DNA of 64,000 bases from assembly GCA_035373625.1 (NCBI GenBank), contig DAOSNS010000017.1:16681-80680 (forward strand), in the 5' to 3' direction. The number at the start of each line of letters is the position of its first letter. Position 1 is the first letter of the stretch. The notes below the pieces were generated by a model. It saw only the letters and a program-made list of their open reading frames with translations, did no database searches and was not told the origin of the DNA. The stretch comes from DSWT01 sp035373625. Lineage in GTDB: Bacteria > Chloroflexota > Anaerolineae > B4-G1 > SLSP01. This document shows, piece after piece, positions 33,429 through 41,538 of this stretch. The translations under genes and the position numbers were made by a program.

Positions 33429-34799
33429 ATGGGAGCCGGAACAATTCAAAAAACCATCAAACTCTTCAAGGCCGCCCTGGAAGGACTCCACGCCGATATC
33501 CCCCTGCTCAAGCTCGAAGGCCTGGCAATTATGGTTCACAAAGCCATGACTATGCAAGGTCGCTATTTCCACACACCGGAGCATATCTTCACTCTCTTCG
33601 AGACTTTCGACCCTATTCAAGCACTTGCCGCGCTGTACCACGATATTGTCTATTATCAAGTAGACGAGGGGCTCACCCCCGAAGTCCACGCGCTTATCGC
33701 GCCTTATCTACGCGAAAAAGAGGGGCGACTGTTCCTCGTGGCCCATGCCGATCCCACCGATGCCGCTTTTGCGCGCACGCTGGAGGTCTTTGCCTTTGAA
33801 CCCGGACAACCGTTATCGCCGGTTCAGGGGCAAAACGAGTTTCTGAGCGCCTTGACGATGAATGTCAGCCTTGAGGGTATCGTCAGCGCCAAAGATTTGC
33901 TCAAAGCGACAGCGTGTATTGAAGCCACCATCCCTTTTCGAGGACTCAGTGCGCAGGGCGAAAGCCCTGCCGATGTGTTGGAGCGCCGGCTTACCGCCAT
34001 CAATGCCCGGCACGGCTTTGGCATGGACACCGAGGAAATCGCACGGGCAGTCGAAGTGGCCGTCATCCTCTCCAATCATGATGTCGCCAGCTTTGCCGAG
34101 AAGGACACGGCGCTCTTTCTGGACGGGACCTGGAAATTGCTGCCGGAGATGAACCCTTCCCTGAGGCTCAAGGGCATCTACACCATCCGCAACTACCGGC
34201 AGGCGTTGCAGAAAATGGCCAACTTTCTCAACACGCTCAACCCTAAGGTCATTTTCAACCGCTACCGGGATGTTCCCCCCGTGGCAGAATTCGACGAGAT
34301 GGTACGGTTGGCCCACCAAAACGTTTACACGGCGCGCGACTATCTGGCAATCAAACTGCTCACGGTTGCTATACTCGAAGCCCTGGCCGAATTGAGTGGC
34401 GGGGATGCGCCGATGGCGCTCTTTATGGGTGATATTGAATCTGAAGGGCAAGACCATTTGCTCGAGGACTTCCTCCCCTTTCCTGTGTCTCACAGCCCGG
34501 GTGAGGATAGTTCACCGATCTTCCGCCTGCTGATGTACGGGCGTGCCGGCAAATCGAGCTTTGATATGAACAAATCCCCCCTATCGTTGTTTATCTACCA
34601 ACGCCTGGGAATGGAAAACTGCAAGCGGTTATTGCAAGCGGCGACCTCGCTGTTTAACGGACAGTTGGCCCCCCAAAGTTTTCTAGATCAATTCCCCACA
34701 GAGGTGATCGTCCCCATTGCCACAGCTTGCGCCGTGATGGCAACCACGCGCAGCGTAGCGCTGCGGCACTACCTGGCGCATAAGATGCCCACCCATTAA
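33429..34799 (+). CDS. HD-domain-like protein (putative metal-dependent phosphohydrolase)
   Basis: The protein has 456 aa. The N-terminal part (about 35-80) has the pattern of small HD-superfamily phosphohydrolases: 'GRYFHTPEHIFTLFETF' with H48 and H52, then 'ALAALYHDIVYYQVDEG' with H71-D72. Later 'VAVILSNHDVASFAEKD' could supply further ligands. The remaining 300 residues are alpha-helical and not recognised. No signal peptide or membrane segment. Substrate unknown; nucleotides or second messengers are possible by family. The next gene follows after 33 nt with its own ribosome binding site. Confidence 0.6.
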   Translation: MGAGTIQKTIKLFKAALEGLHADIPLLKLEGLAIMVHKAMTMQGRYFHTPEHIFTLFETFDPIQALAALYHDIVYYQVDEGLTPEVHALIAPYLREKEGRLFLVAHADPTDAAFARTLEVFAFEPGQPLSPVQGQNEFLSALTMNVSLEGIVSAKDLLKATACIEATIPFRGLSAQGESPADVLERRLTAINARHGFGMDTEEIARAVEVAVILSNHDVASFAEKDTALFLDGTWKLLPEMNPSLRLKGIYTIRNYRQALQKMANFLNTLNPKVIFNRYRDVPPVAEFDEMVRLAHQNVYTARDYLAIKLLTVAILEALAELSGGDAPMALFMGDIESEGQDHLLEDFLPFPVSHSPGEDSSPIFRLLMYGRAGKSSFDMNKSPLSLFIYQRLGMENCKRLLQAATSLFNGQLAPQSFLDQFPTEVIVPIATACAVMATTRSVALRHYLAHKMPTH

Positions 34800-34832
34800 C
34801 CATAATATCATTCAATTTCTGAGGAGGTCAAA

Positions 34833-36104
34833 ATGTCAGAAAATCAAAAGAACGGCCAGGCTATGCCTAAACAAATTGCAATGTTCAGCTTTGCTATGGT
34901 GGGGGTATTACTCATCATCTGCCTAACCTTGCCACAGACTTCTGCGGCCGGGAGCATTGTCTTCAAACCATTGACCTTCCAAAGCCCAATTGGCAACCCT
35001 ATATTGGCACTCGATAAAACCGCTGATCAAGCGGCACCGCAACCCGGTGACATCGTAAACTACACCCTCAGTTACTCAAACACGACACCCGGTGCACAAG
35101 CCTTCAATGTGCAATTGTATGATTTTCTACCAGCCGGCGTACAATACCTCTCTGCATCACCTGCTCCCGCCGTCTATTCAGATGGCATCCTGGTGTTTAC
35201 GGCCCCTTCAGTCGGCCCTGACACAGCACCCATCAATGTCAACATACAGGTGCGCCTCCTCCCCGGTTATGCTGCATTGCGCAATCAAGCGATCGTCACC
35301 GCCGACGGCATCACACCGACCACAGATTCCCTCTTAATCACGACGGTACCGGCAACCAACCATTTGCAGTTGATCAAGGATGGCGATGTTGCTGTGTTGC
35401 TCAATGATGAGCTGGAATACACGCTATATTGTATCAACAGCGGCCCTGTGGCTTATCACAACATTGAGATCTTCGATATCCTCCCCACAGGCGTGACATT
35501 AGTGAGTGCCTCCGTCCCCCCTATGCTAACGACGCCGCCACTTCTCAAGTGGGTAGTGGACAACCTGACACCGGGGGACTCGTGGGAAGCGACTGTCCTG
35601 GTCAAAGGGCCATCAACAATTGGCACGATTACAAATACAGCCCTGCTCATCGCCCCCTCCCATACTTCCGCGCAGTCGCTGTGGCCCACTCACGTCATCA
35701 GTGAGGGCACAATCCTCAAAGTAGAAAAAACCAGCAATGTCGAAACAGTCTATCCTGGCGACCCGCTCATCTATACCCTGACCTACGAAAATAAAGCCGC
35801 TACACTGGTGAACGGCGTCGTCCTCACCGATGTCCTGCCCACAGGCGTGGCTGTCAGCAGTGCCCATCCTGCGCCCACACGCATCAACGGGCAACAATGG
35901 GTATGGGAAATGGCAACACTGGACAGAGGAGCTGCCGGAAGCATCGTCCTGACCACAACGGTTACGCAAAATACCCCAGGTATTTTGCATAATTACGTCG
36001 TCATCAGTGCCCCTAATGCCTTTGGTGACGCTGACCATCTTTACACACAGGTTAAACAGCGCCACATCTACCTGCCGTTGGTACTGCGAGGATACCAACC
36101 ATAG
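34833..36104 (+). CDS. Secreted DUF11-repeat surface protein ending in YLPLVLR
   Basis: The protein has 423 aa. Signal peptide about 12-38 ('QIAMFSFAMVGVLLIICLTL'), then three DUF11-type beta domains (about 52-165, 172-285, 292-400). Each has the hallmark 'D(Q/V)(V/L)xYTL.Y.N' and 'L(P)xGV' pieces: 'GDIVNYTLSYSNTTPG', 'DFLPAGVQYLSAS', 'DILPTGVTLVSAS', 'DPLIYTLTYENKA', 'DVLPTGVAVSSAH'. The C-terminus is 'RHIYLPLVLRGYQP'. The same YLPLV(L/M)R ending occurs in the secreted protein at 50108-53032. There is no LPXTG or membrane anchor. It is probably a surface or stalk protein. It is tail to tail with the response regulator, 2 nt apart. Confidence 0.8.
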   Translation: MSENQKNGQAMPKQIAMFSFAMVGVLLIICLTLPQTSAAGSIVFKPLTFQSPIGNPILALDKTADQAAPQPGDIVNYTLSYSNTTPGAQAFNVQLYDFLPAGVQYLSASPAPAVYSDGILVFTAPSVGPDTAPINVNIQVRLLPGYAALRNQAIVTADGITPTTDSLLITTVPATNHLQLIKDGDVAVLLNDELEYTLYCINSGPVAYHNIEIFDILPTGVTLVSASVPPMLTTPPLLKWVVDNLTPGDSWEATVLVKGPSTIGTITNTALLIAPSHTSAQSLWPTHVISEGTILKVEKTSNVETVYPGDPLIYTLTYENKAATLVNGVVLTDVLPTGVAVSSAHPAPTRINGQQWVWEMATLDRGAAGSIVLTTTVTQNTPGILHNYVVISAPNAFGDADHLYTQVKQRHIYLPLVLRGYQP

Positions 36105-36106
36105 AT

Positions 36107-37156
36107 TTAACCGGCGATCACATCACTGATGATTTGGCGCAGGGTAGGAATATCGAGGTTCTTCTTATCCAAAAAGGCACACGCGCCCGCTTCCATCCCA
36201 CTGCGATGGAATTCCACATCGGGATAGGCGCTGATAAGCACGACGCGGGTAATTGGAGAAACTTCGCGCACGTTACGCGCGCATTGAATGCCGTTTTCAT
36301 CCCCCAAGACGACGTCAATTAACGCCAGGTGAATGGTCACACGCCGGATAAGCTGCATGACGGTGCGATTGCCCTCGGCCTCGTAGATGGTCGCCTGCGG
36401 ATGGGCATGGGCCACCATCTGGCGCAGGCGATTCCGATAGCGGGGGTTATCATCCACCAGTAGCAGGTTGATGTACGGCGTAGCGACGACCGGCGCGTCA
36501 CAGTTGCGCACAGCCTCGGCGCCGGAGAGTGAAAGACATTCTGGCCGCTGCATAATGTAAGCCAGGGCCTCCAGGCGATTCGTTACCCCAAGCTGTCGGT
36601 ACAGGCGCGTCAGGTGATTTTCGATCGTCTTGGCACTCAATCCCAAAGCCGAAGCGATGTCCTGATTAGAATACCCTTGCCGCAAGAGTTCCAGGATGTC
36701 CCGCTGGCGCGCGCTTAACTTTTGGTCGGATGCCGCTGCCGGAACGTCGGCCACGAGCTTGTCAAGCAAGGGACTGGAAATCCACCGCTCGCCCTGAAGC
36801 ACCCGCTCGACGGCCAACGCCAGATCCCGCAGTGGTTGATCTTTGAGATGGTAGCCGTGCGCGCCGGCGGTGAGCAGGCCGCGCACGTAAACGGCATCAT
36901 CGTAGGCACTGATGATCAGGACTTTGAGTTCGGGATATTCCGTGCAAATGCGCCGTACCGTGGCGATAGGATCAAACTGCGGCATGGTGACATCAATCAA
37001 CGCCAGGTCAGGACGCAGATTGCGCAGTAGCGTCAACAGTTCCGGGCCATTTCCGGCTTCCCCCACCACCTCAAGGTCGGGGAGTCCCTCCAGGGCATGG
37101 CGAATCCCGGCGCGCACAATTGTATGATCATCGGCTAACACAACCCGTACCGTCAT
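36107..37156 (-). CDS. NarL/FixJ-type response regulator with a second C-terminal receiver (REC-HTH-REC)
   Basis: The protein has 349 aa from the ATG at 37156; upstream frame extension is not needed. REC1 about 3-120 has D55 ('LALIDVTMPQFDP') and K105. The LuxR-type HTH is at about 145-203 ('LSARQRDILELLRQGYSNQD', 'LGLSAKTIENHLTRLYRQLG'). REC2 about 229-345 has D281 ('LALIDVVLGDENGIQ') and a 'FLDKKN' Lys. Two receivers flanking one HTH is an unusual order. It is divergent from xylFGH and the ABC-kinase gene, whose HisKA_3-type kinase is the natural partner for a NarL-type regulator. TATAAT ends 7 nt before the ATG, so the mRNA is probably leaderless. Confidence 0.87.
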   Translation of the reverse strand: MTVRVVLADDHTIVRAGIRHALEGLPDLEVVGEAGNGPELLTLLRNLRPDLALIDVTMPQFDPIATVRRICTEYPELKVLIISAYDDAVYVRGLLTAGAHGYHLKDQPLRDLALAVERVLQGERWISSPLLDKLVADVPAAASDQKLSARQRDILELLRQGYSNQDIASALGLSAKTIENHLTRLYRQLGVTNRLEALAYIMQRPECLSLSGAEAVRNCDAPVVATPYINLLLVDDNPRYRNRLRQMVAHAHPQATIYEAEGNRTVMQLIRRVTIHLALIDVVLGDENGIQCARNVREVSPITRVVLISAYPDVEFHRSGMEAGACAFLDKKNLDIPTLRQIISDVIAG

Positions 37157-37163
37157 ACGCGCT

Positions 37164-37169
37164 ATTATA
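37164..37169 (-). promoter_or_regulatory. -10 box of a leaderless regulator transcript
   Basis: A perfect TATAAT on the minus strand ends 7 nt before the ATG of the response regulator. Only a weak TTTCCC -35 is present 17 nt further up, which suggests activator dependence. No ribosome binding site fits between. Confidence 0.5.
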
Positions 37170-37246
37170 CCCGGCTTTGCGATAGGGGGAAATCCCCCAA
37201 TCCGGCATAGGGGATGTTCCTCTAACAATAAAGGGGAAAAGGACAA

Positions 37247-37274
37247 TTGAAAGTCAACTGACAGACTGTAAAAT
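37247..37274 (+). promoter_or_regulatory. Promoter of xylF
   Basis: TTGAAA, a 16-nt spacer and TAAAAT give a leader of about 160 nt before xylF. Three G-rich direct repeats (around 37182, 37207 and 37228, about 23-24 bp apart) lie just upstream, between the two divergent promoters. A ribosome-binding-like AAAGGAGGTCAAAATT at 37350 has no gene behind it. Confidence 0.5.
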
Positions 37275-37443
37275 GGATGTGTTTTTTTGGGAAACATACG
37301 CGCGCGTTCCACATTTTAAGGCGCCGTGTGCCATATCACAATAGAGCAAAGGAGGTCAAAATTCCCAGATAGACGCATCATCAGTATTACCCAATCCCAT
37401 TTTTGAAACATTCAAAACACACAAAACTCAGGAGGTTACAGAA

Positions 37444-38535
37444 ATGTCTCGCACAGTTTCCCGGTTCTTTATAATTATGCTCGTCGTCGCGATGGTGCTG
37501 AGCGGCTGCCAAGGCGGCGGCAAGAAGATCAAGGTCGGTCTGTCATTCTCCGACTTCGCCACCGAGCGCTGGAAGAACGAAGAGATCTTGATGCGCAAGC
37601 TCCTTGAGGAGAAGGGCTATGAGGTCATCTCCCAGGAAGCCAGCCACGATGTCAAGCTGCAGAACGACCAGATTGACAACATGGTGGCGCAGGGCGTCAA
37701 GGCCATCATCATCGTGGCCGAGGACGGCGATGCCGCCGTCACGGCGGTTGACAAGGCCGCCAAGAAGGGCGTCATCGTTATCGCCTACGACCGCCTGATC
37801 AAGTCCACCAACATTGCCGCTTACGTCTCCTTCAACAACGTCGAGGTCGGTCGCCAGCAGGCGTTGGGCGTGATGAAGGCCCTCGACATTGACAATTGGG
37901 ACGTTGCGGCCAAGGGCAAGGCGCGCGTTGTCAAACTGGGCGGTAGCCCCACCGACAACAACGCGATCCTGTTCCGCCAGGGGCAGGACGAGATCTTGAA
38001 TCCGTATGTTGAGGCAGGCAAGATCGAAATCGTCGCCGATCAGTGGGTGGACAACTGGGATCCGGCGAACGCCCTGAAGATTATGGAGAACATCCTCACG
38101 GCGCAGAACAACGACATTGATGCCGTGGTTGCCTCCAACGACGGTACGGCCCTGGGCGCGCTCCAGGCTTTGAAGGCCCAGAAGCTGGCCGGCGTGGTCC
38201 CGATTTCGGGCCAGGACGCGACCGCCGATGGCTGCAACAGCATCGTCAAGGGCGAGCTGACCGTTTCGATCCTCAAGGACATCCGCGATCTTTCGCCGTT
38301 GGCCGTAGATCTGGCCGACAAGCTGATCAAGGGCGAGAAGGCTGACCTGCAGATGTACACCCTGGCCGAACTCACCAACGATCCCTCCAAGCAGGGTCAG
38401 GTACCGTGCAAGTTCTTGCCCGTGTATCAGGTCAACAAGGACAATGTCTACGAACTCGTCGTGAAGAGCGGCTTCCAGAAATATGAAGACGTTTACCGCG
38501 ACATTCCCGAAGACCAGCGCCCGCCGCGGCCCTAA
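37444..38535 (+). CDS. xylF: D-xylose ABC transporter substrate-binding lipoprotein
   Basis: The protein has 363 aa. Lipobox 'VLSGC' (Cys22) follows a short signal peptide. The mature part is a family-4 periplasmic sugar-binding fold: 'KVGLSFSDFATERWKNEE', 'VKAIIIVAEDGDAA', 'AYDRLIKS', 'KLGGSPTDNNAILFRQGQDE', 'SGQDATADGCNSIVKGE'. These match XylF, the high-affinity xylose receptor. Codon choice is strikingly C/G-ending and uniform compared with neighbours, suggesting high expression. AGGAGGT lies 7 nt before the ATG. A stem-loop separates it from xylG, consistent with more binding protein than transporter. Confidence 0.9.
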   Translation: MSRTVSRFFIIMLVVAMVLSGCQGGGKKIKVGLSFSDFATERWKNEEILMRKLLEEKGYEVISQEASHDVKLQNDQIDNMVAQGVKAIIIVAEDGDAAVTAVDKAAKKGVIVIAYDRLIKSTNIAAYVSFNNVEVGRQQALGVMKALDIDNWDVAAKGKARVVKLGGSPTDNNAILFRQGQDEILNPYVEAGKIEIVADQWVDNWDPANALKIMENILTAQNNDIDAVVASNDGTALGALQALKAQKLAGVVPISGQDATADGCNSIVKGELTVSILKDIRDLSPLAVDLADKLIKGEKADLQMYTLAELTNDPSKQGQVPCKFLPVYQVNKDNVYELVVKSGFQKYEDVYRDIPEDQRPPRP

Positions 38536-38573
38536 TTAACACGCCAATTCAGATGATCGGTATGTAGACGCGC

Positions 38574-38617
38574 GTGCCTCCTTATAGTCAGGTATAACGC
38601 TTGCTATGAGGAGGCAC
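38574..38617 (+). terminator. Intergenic hairpin between xylF and xylG (attenuating or stabilising)
   Basis: A 14-bp stem GTGCCTCCTTATAG / CTATGAGGAGGCAC contains one G-U position and a 16-nt loop; A-rich rather than T-rich sequence follows. It would stabilise the xylF message or partly terminate transcription, as is common after binding-protein genes. Confidence 0.55.
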
Positions 38618-38672
38618 ACTTCTAACAAAAAAGCGAAGGCTATCCCAAATAATTTTGTAGTGAGGGACATAT

Positions 38673-40262
38673 ATGAGTGAGGACAACACCGTGATGGAGG
38701 CCATCCCCAACGACGCCACAAACACGCCAGACCCGGTTGACGATGACACCATCCTTGAGTTTCGTAACGTCACCAAACAATTTCCCGGCGTGACCGCACT
38801 ACGCAACGTTTCCCTCAAAATCCGGCGCGGCGAAATCCACGGCATTTGTGGCGAAAACGGCGCGGGCAAGTCCACCTTGATGAAAATTCTGTCCGGCGTT
38901 TACCCATGGGGGTCCTACGAAGGACAGGTTTTCTTCGAGGGCAAGGAATTGCGGTTTCAAGAGAGTGCCATCCGCCAGGCCATCGAAGCCGGCATCGCCA
39001 TCGTTTACCAAGAGTTGACCCTGGTGCCAAGTATGACCGTCGGTGAGAACATCTTTCTGGGCAAAGAGCCGATGGAGAACGGGAGCATCAATTGGGATAA
39101 GCTGTATGCCGATACGCAACAACTGTTGAACAAGTACAAGCTCGATATCCCACCGCAGGCCCTGGTCAAAAATCTAGGCGTCGGTAAAATGCAGATGACC
39201 GAGATTGCCAAGGCGCTCTCCGAAAACGCACGGCTGTTGATCCTCGACGAACCGACAAGCGCCCTGGCCGAGGCCGAAATCCAGCAGTTGATGGAGATCT
39301 TGCGCACGCTCAAGGAGCATGGCGTCACCTGCATCTATATCACGCATAAGCTCTCCGAATTCTTTGAAATCACCGACCGAGTCACAGTTTTGCGCGATGG
39401 GCGCGTGATCACCACCCAGCCCACCCAGGATTTGAGCCTTGAGAAACTTGTCAGTTACATGGTGGGACGTGAGATGACCGAGCGTTTCCCCGAAGCCGAT
39501 CGTCATCCCGGCGAAGTCATCCTTGAAGTCGAAGACCTGCACGCTCACGATCCCGAAGAAGCCTCCCGCGAAGTACTCAAAGGCGTTACCTTCAGCCTGC
39601 GCCGGGGGGAAGTGCTCGGCATTGCCGGTTTGATGGGATCTGGGCGTACCGAGTTAGCAATGACCCTTTTCGGCGAGTATGGAAAAGTGACCCGCGGCAC
39701 CGTGAAGCTGGAGGGCCGTCCCATCCACATCAAAAGCTCCCGCGAGGCGATGGAGCAAGGCCTCGGCCTGGTTCCCGAAGACCGCAAACGCCACGGGCTG
39801 GTGTTGATCCAACCGATTCTCAGGAACATCTCCTTACCCAACCTCGATCAATTTGCAAAGTTTTTTAGAATTGACGACAATGCCGAACTGAAAGCCAGCC
39901 GGCAATTTGCCCAAAATCTGGCCATCAAAGCGCCGAACCTGCAAGTGTTGTGCAATACCTTGTCGGGTGGCAACCAACAAAAGACCGTCATCGCCAAATG
40001 GCTTATGTCCAACCCCAAAGTTCTCATTATGGACGATCCGACACGGGGGATTGATGTAGGCGCCAAGTACGAGATTTACAAACTGATGAATGATCTCACG
40101 GCGCAAGGGATTGCCATCATCATGATTTCCAGCGACCTGGAAGAGGTTCTGGGGATGAGCGACCGGGTGATGGTTATGCACGAGGGACGCTCCGCCGGTA
40201 CCCTGGACATCACCGAAGCAACCCAAGAGAAAATCATGGCGTTAGCCACCGGCATCGCCTGA
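38673..40262 (+). CDS. xylG: Xylose ABC transporter ATPase (tandem ABC domains)
   Basis: The protein has 529 aa with two ABC domains, the CUT2 layout. N-domain: Walker A 'GENGAGKST', Q-loop 'IVYQELTLVPSMTVGENIFLG', Walker B 'LLILDEPTSALAEAE', switch 'ITHKLSEFFEI'. C-domain: degenerate Walker A 'GLMGSGRTE', signature 'LSGGNQQKTVIAKWL', Walker B 'VLIMDDPTRGIDVGAKYEI'. The degenerate second site is normal for sugar ATPases of this class. An acidic N-terminal extension of about 25 residues precedes the first domain. It energises XylH. Ribosome binding site GAGGGA. Confidence 0.92.
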   Translation: MSEDNTVMEAIPNDATNTPDPVDDDTILEFRNVTKQFPGVTALRNVSLKIRRGEIHGICGENGAGKSTLMKILSGVYPWGSYEGQVFFEGKELRFQESAIRQAIEAGIAIVYQELTLVPSMTVGENIFLGKEPMENGSINWDKLYADTQQLLNKYKLDIPPQALVKNLGVGKMQMTEIAKALSENARLLILDEPTSALAEAEIQQLMEILRTLKEHGVTCIYITHKLSEFFEITDRVTVLRDGRVITTQPTQDLSLEKLVSYMVGREMTERFPEADRHPGEVILEVEDLHAHDPEEASREVLKGVTFSLRRGEVLGIAGLMGSGRTELAMTLFGEYGKVTRGTVKLEGRPIHIKSSREAMEQGLGLVPEDRKRHGLVLIQPILRNISLPNLDQFAKFFRIDDNAELKASRQFAQNLAIKAPNLQVLCNTLSGGNQQKTVIAKWLMSNPKVLIMDDPTRGIDVGAKYEIYKLMNDLTAQGIAIIMISSDLEEVLGMSDRVMVMHEGRSAGTLDITEATQEKIMALATGIA

Positions 40263-40293
40263 AACCAAAATCCTGCACGAAAAAGGTGATCTT

Positions 40294-41496
40294 ATGAACA
40301 CAGTTTCCAAAAACGGTTCACTACAAAATGCAGTATCCACTCTGACCAAACAGTTCCGCGCCAATATCCAGACGTATGCTATCATCGTGGCCTTGATTTT
40401 CATCTGGATTCTCTTCTCTATGCTAACCGGTGGGTTGTATCTGTCACCGCAGAACTTTTCCAACCTGTTCCGGCAGATGACGGTCACGTCGTTCCTGGCC
40501 TGCGGGATGGTGTTGGTCATCGTCACCGGCAACATTGACCTGTCGGTGGGCAAACTGGCCGGTTTTGTGTCTGTCGTCGTGGCAGCCTTTCAGGCCAACA
40601 TCTGGACCAGAGTTTTTCCCGGTCATGAGGCTATGACGACCGCCCTATCCATCCTCATCGGCCTCGGCGTAGGTTTACTCGTCGGGGTGCTCCAGGGTTA
40701 TGTGATTTCTTATCTAAGCGTCCCCTCTTTCATTGTGACCCTGGGTGTGCAGTGGATCCTCAATGGCGGCATCTTGCTGGTAACCCAGGGGAAAACAATC
40801 CCGGCCAACCAACCTCAATTATCCTGGGTTGCGCAGGGGTATTTGCTCCCCATCATCGGCTGGATTGCAGCTGCCGGGGTTGTCGCCTTATTGTTTTACA
40901 CCATGCTCAGTAGCCGCCAGAAGAAGCGACGCTATGGCTTCGAGTTGGCCCCTCTGCGCACCGATATCTTCAAGACCACCTTTTATGCAATCCTCGTCGT
41001 GGCCTATGTCGCTATCGTCAACTTCTACAACGGCGTGCAGATTCCGGTGCTGTTGCTGGCGGTCACCGTCGTCGTGATGGCTTACGTCTCGAACAACACC
41101 CGCTTCGGGCGCTATGCGTATGCCATCGGCGGCAACCGCGAGGCGGCGCGGCTCTCCGGTGTCAACATCAACAAGAACATCTTCGGCATTTTCGTGCTGA
41201 TGGGATTTCTGTGCGGTGTGGCCGGCGTGGTGTTGGCGTCGTATGTCGGGTACGGCACGATCGCTGCCGGCGGGGGCTATGAACTGGACGCCATCGCCAG
41301 TTGTATCCTGGGTGGCACATCCACGCTAGGGGGTGAAGGGACTGTCTTCGGGATGATTATCGGTTCGATGATCATGGCCAGCCTCACCAACGGCTTGCAA
41401 ATGTTGAACGTCCAGGCTGCCTGGCAATATGTGGTGAAAGGCATTGTGTTGATCATGGCCGTGTACACCGACGTTTACTTCAAGAAGAACCGTTAG
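40294..41496 (+). CDS. xylH: Xylose ABC transporter permease
   Basis: The protein has 400 aa with about ten membrane helices of the BPD_transp_2 family: 'GMVLVIVTGNIDLSVGKLAG', 'VPSFIVTLGVQWILNGG', 'FGRYAYAIGGNREAARLSGV' (the ATPase-coupling loop) and 'DAIASCILGGTSTLGGEGTV'. The Asn-Ile-Asp-Leu-Ser-Val motif is the permease signature. It lies 31 nt after xylG and 42 nt before the ABC-kinase gene, so the four genes are very likely one transcript. Confidence 0.92.
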   Translation: MNTVSKNGSLQNAVSTLTKQFRANIQTYAIIVALIFIWILFSMLTGGLYLSPQNFSNLFRQMTVTSFLACGMVLVIVTGNIDLSVGKLAGFVSVVVAAFQANIWTRVFPGHEAMTTALSILIGLGVGLLVGVLQGYVISYLSVPSFIVTLGVQWILNGGILLVTQGKTIPANQPQLSWVAQGYLLPIIGWIAAAGVVALLFYTMLSSRQKKRRYGFELAPLRTDIFKTTFYAILVVAYVAIVNFYNGVQIPVLLLAVTVVVMAYVSNNTRFGRYAYAIGGNREAARLSGVNINKNIFGIFVLMGFLCGVAGVVLASYVGYGTIAAGGGYELDAIASCILGGTSTLGGEGTVFGMIIGSMIMASLTNGLQMLNVQAAWQYVVKGIVLIMAVYTDVYFKKNR

Positions 41497-41538
41497 TGCA
41501 TATCCGCACATTGAGCCGTTGCGCAGCCGATACCACAA

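Noticed and set aside
33258..33689. 143-codon minus-strand frame over the HD-like gene start
   Set aside because: It is antisense to the HD-like gene, lacks a ribosome binding site and has no recognisable domain.
37350..37375. Short ORF behind the AAAGGAGGTCAAAATT site
   Set aside because: Only an ATT codon follows and the frame stops after three residues; it is probably a chance or vestigial ribosome binding site.
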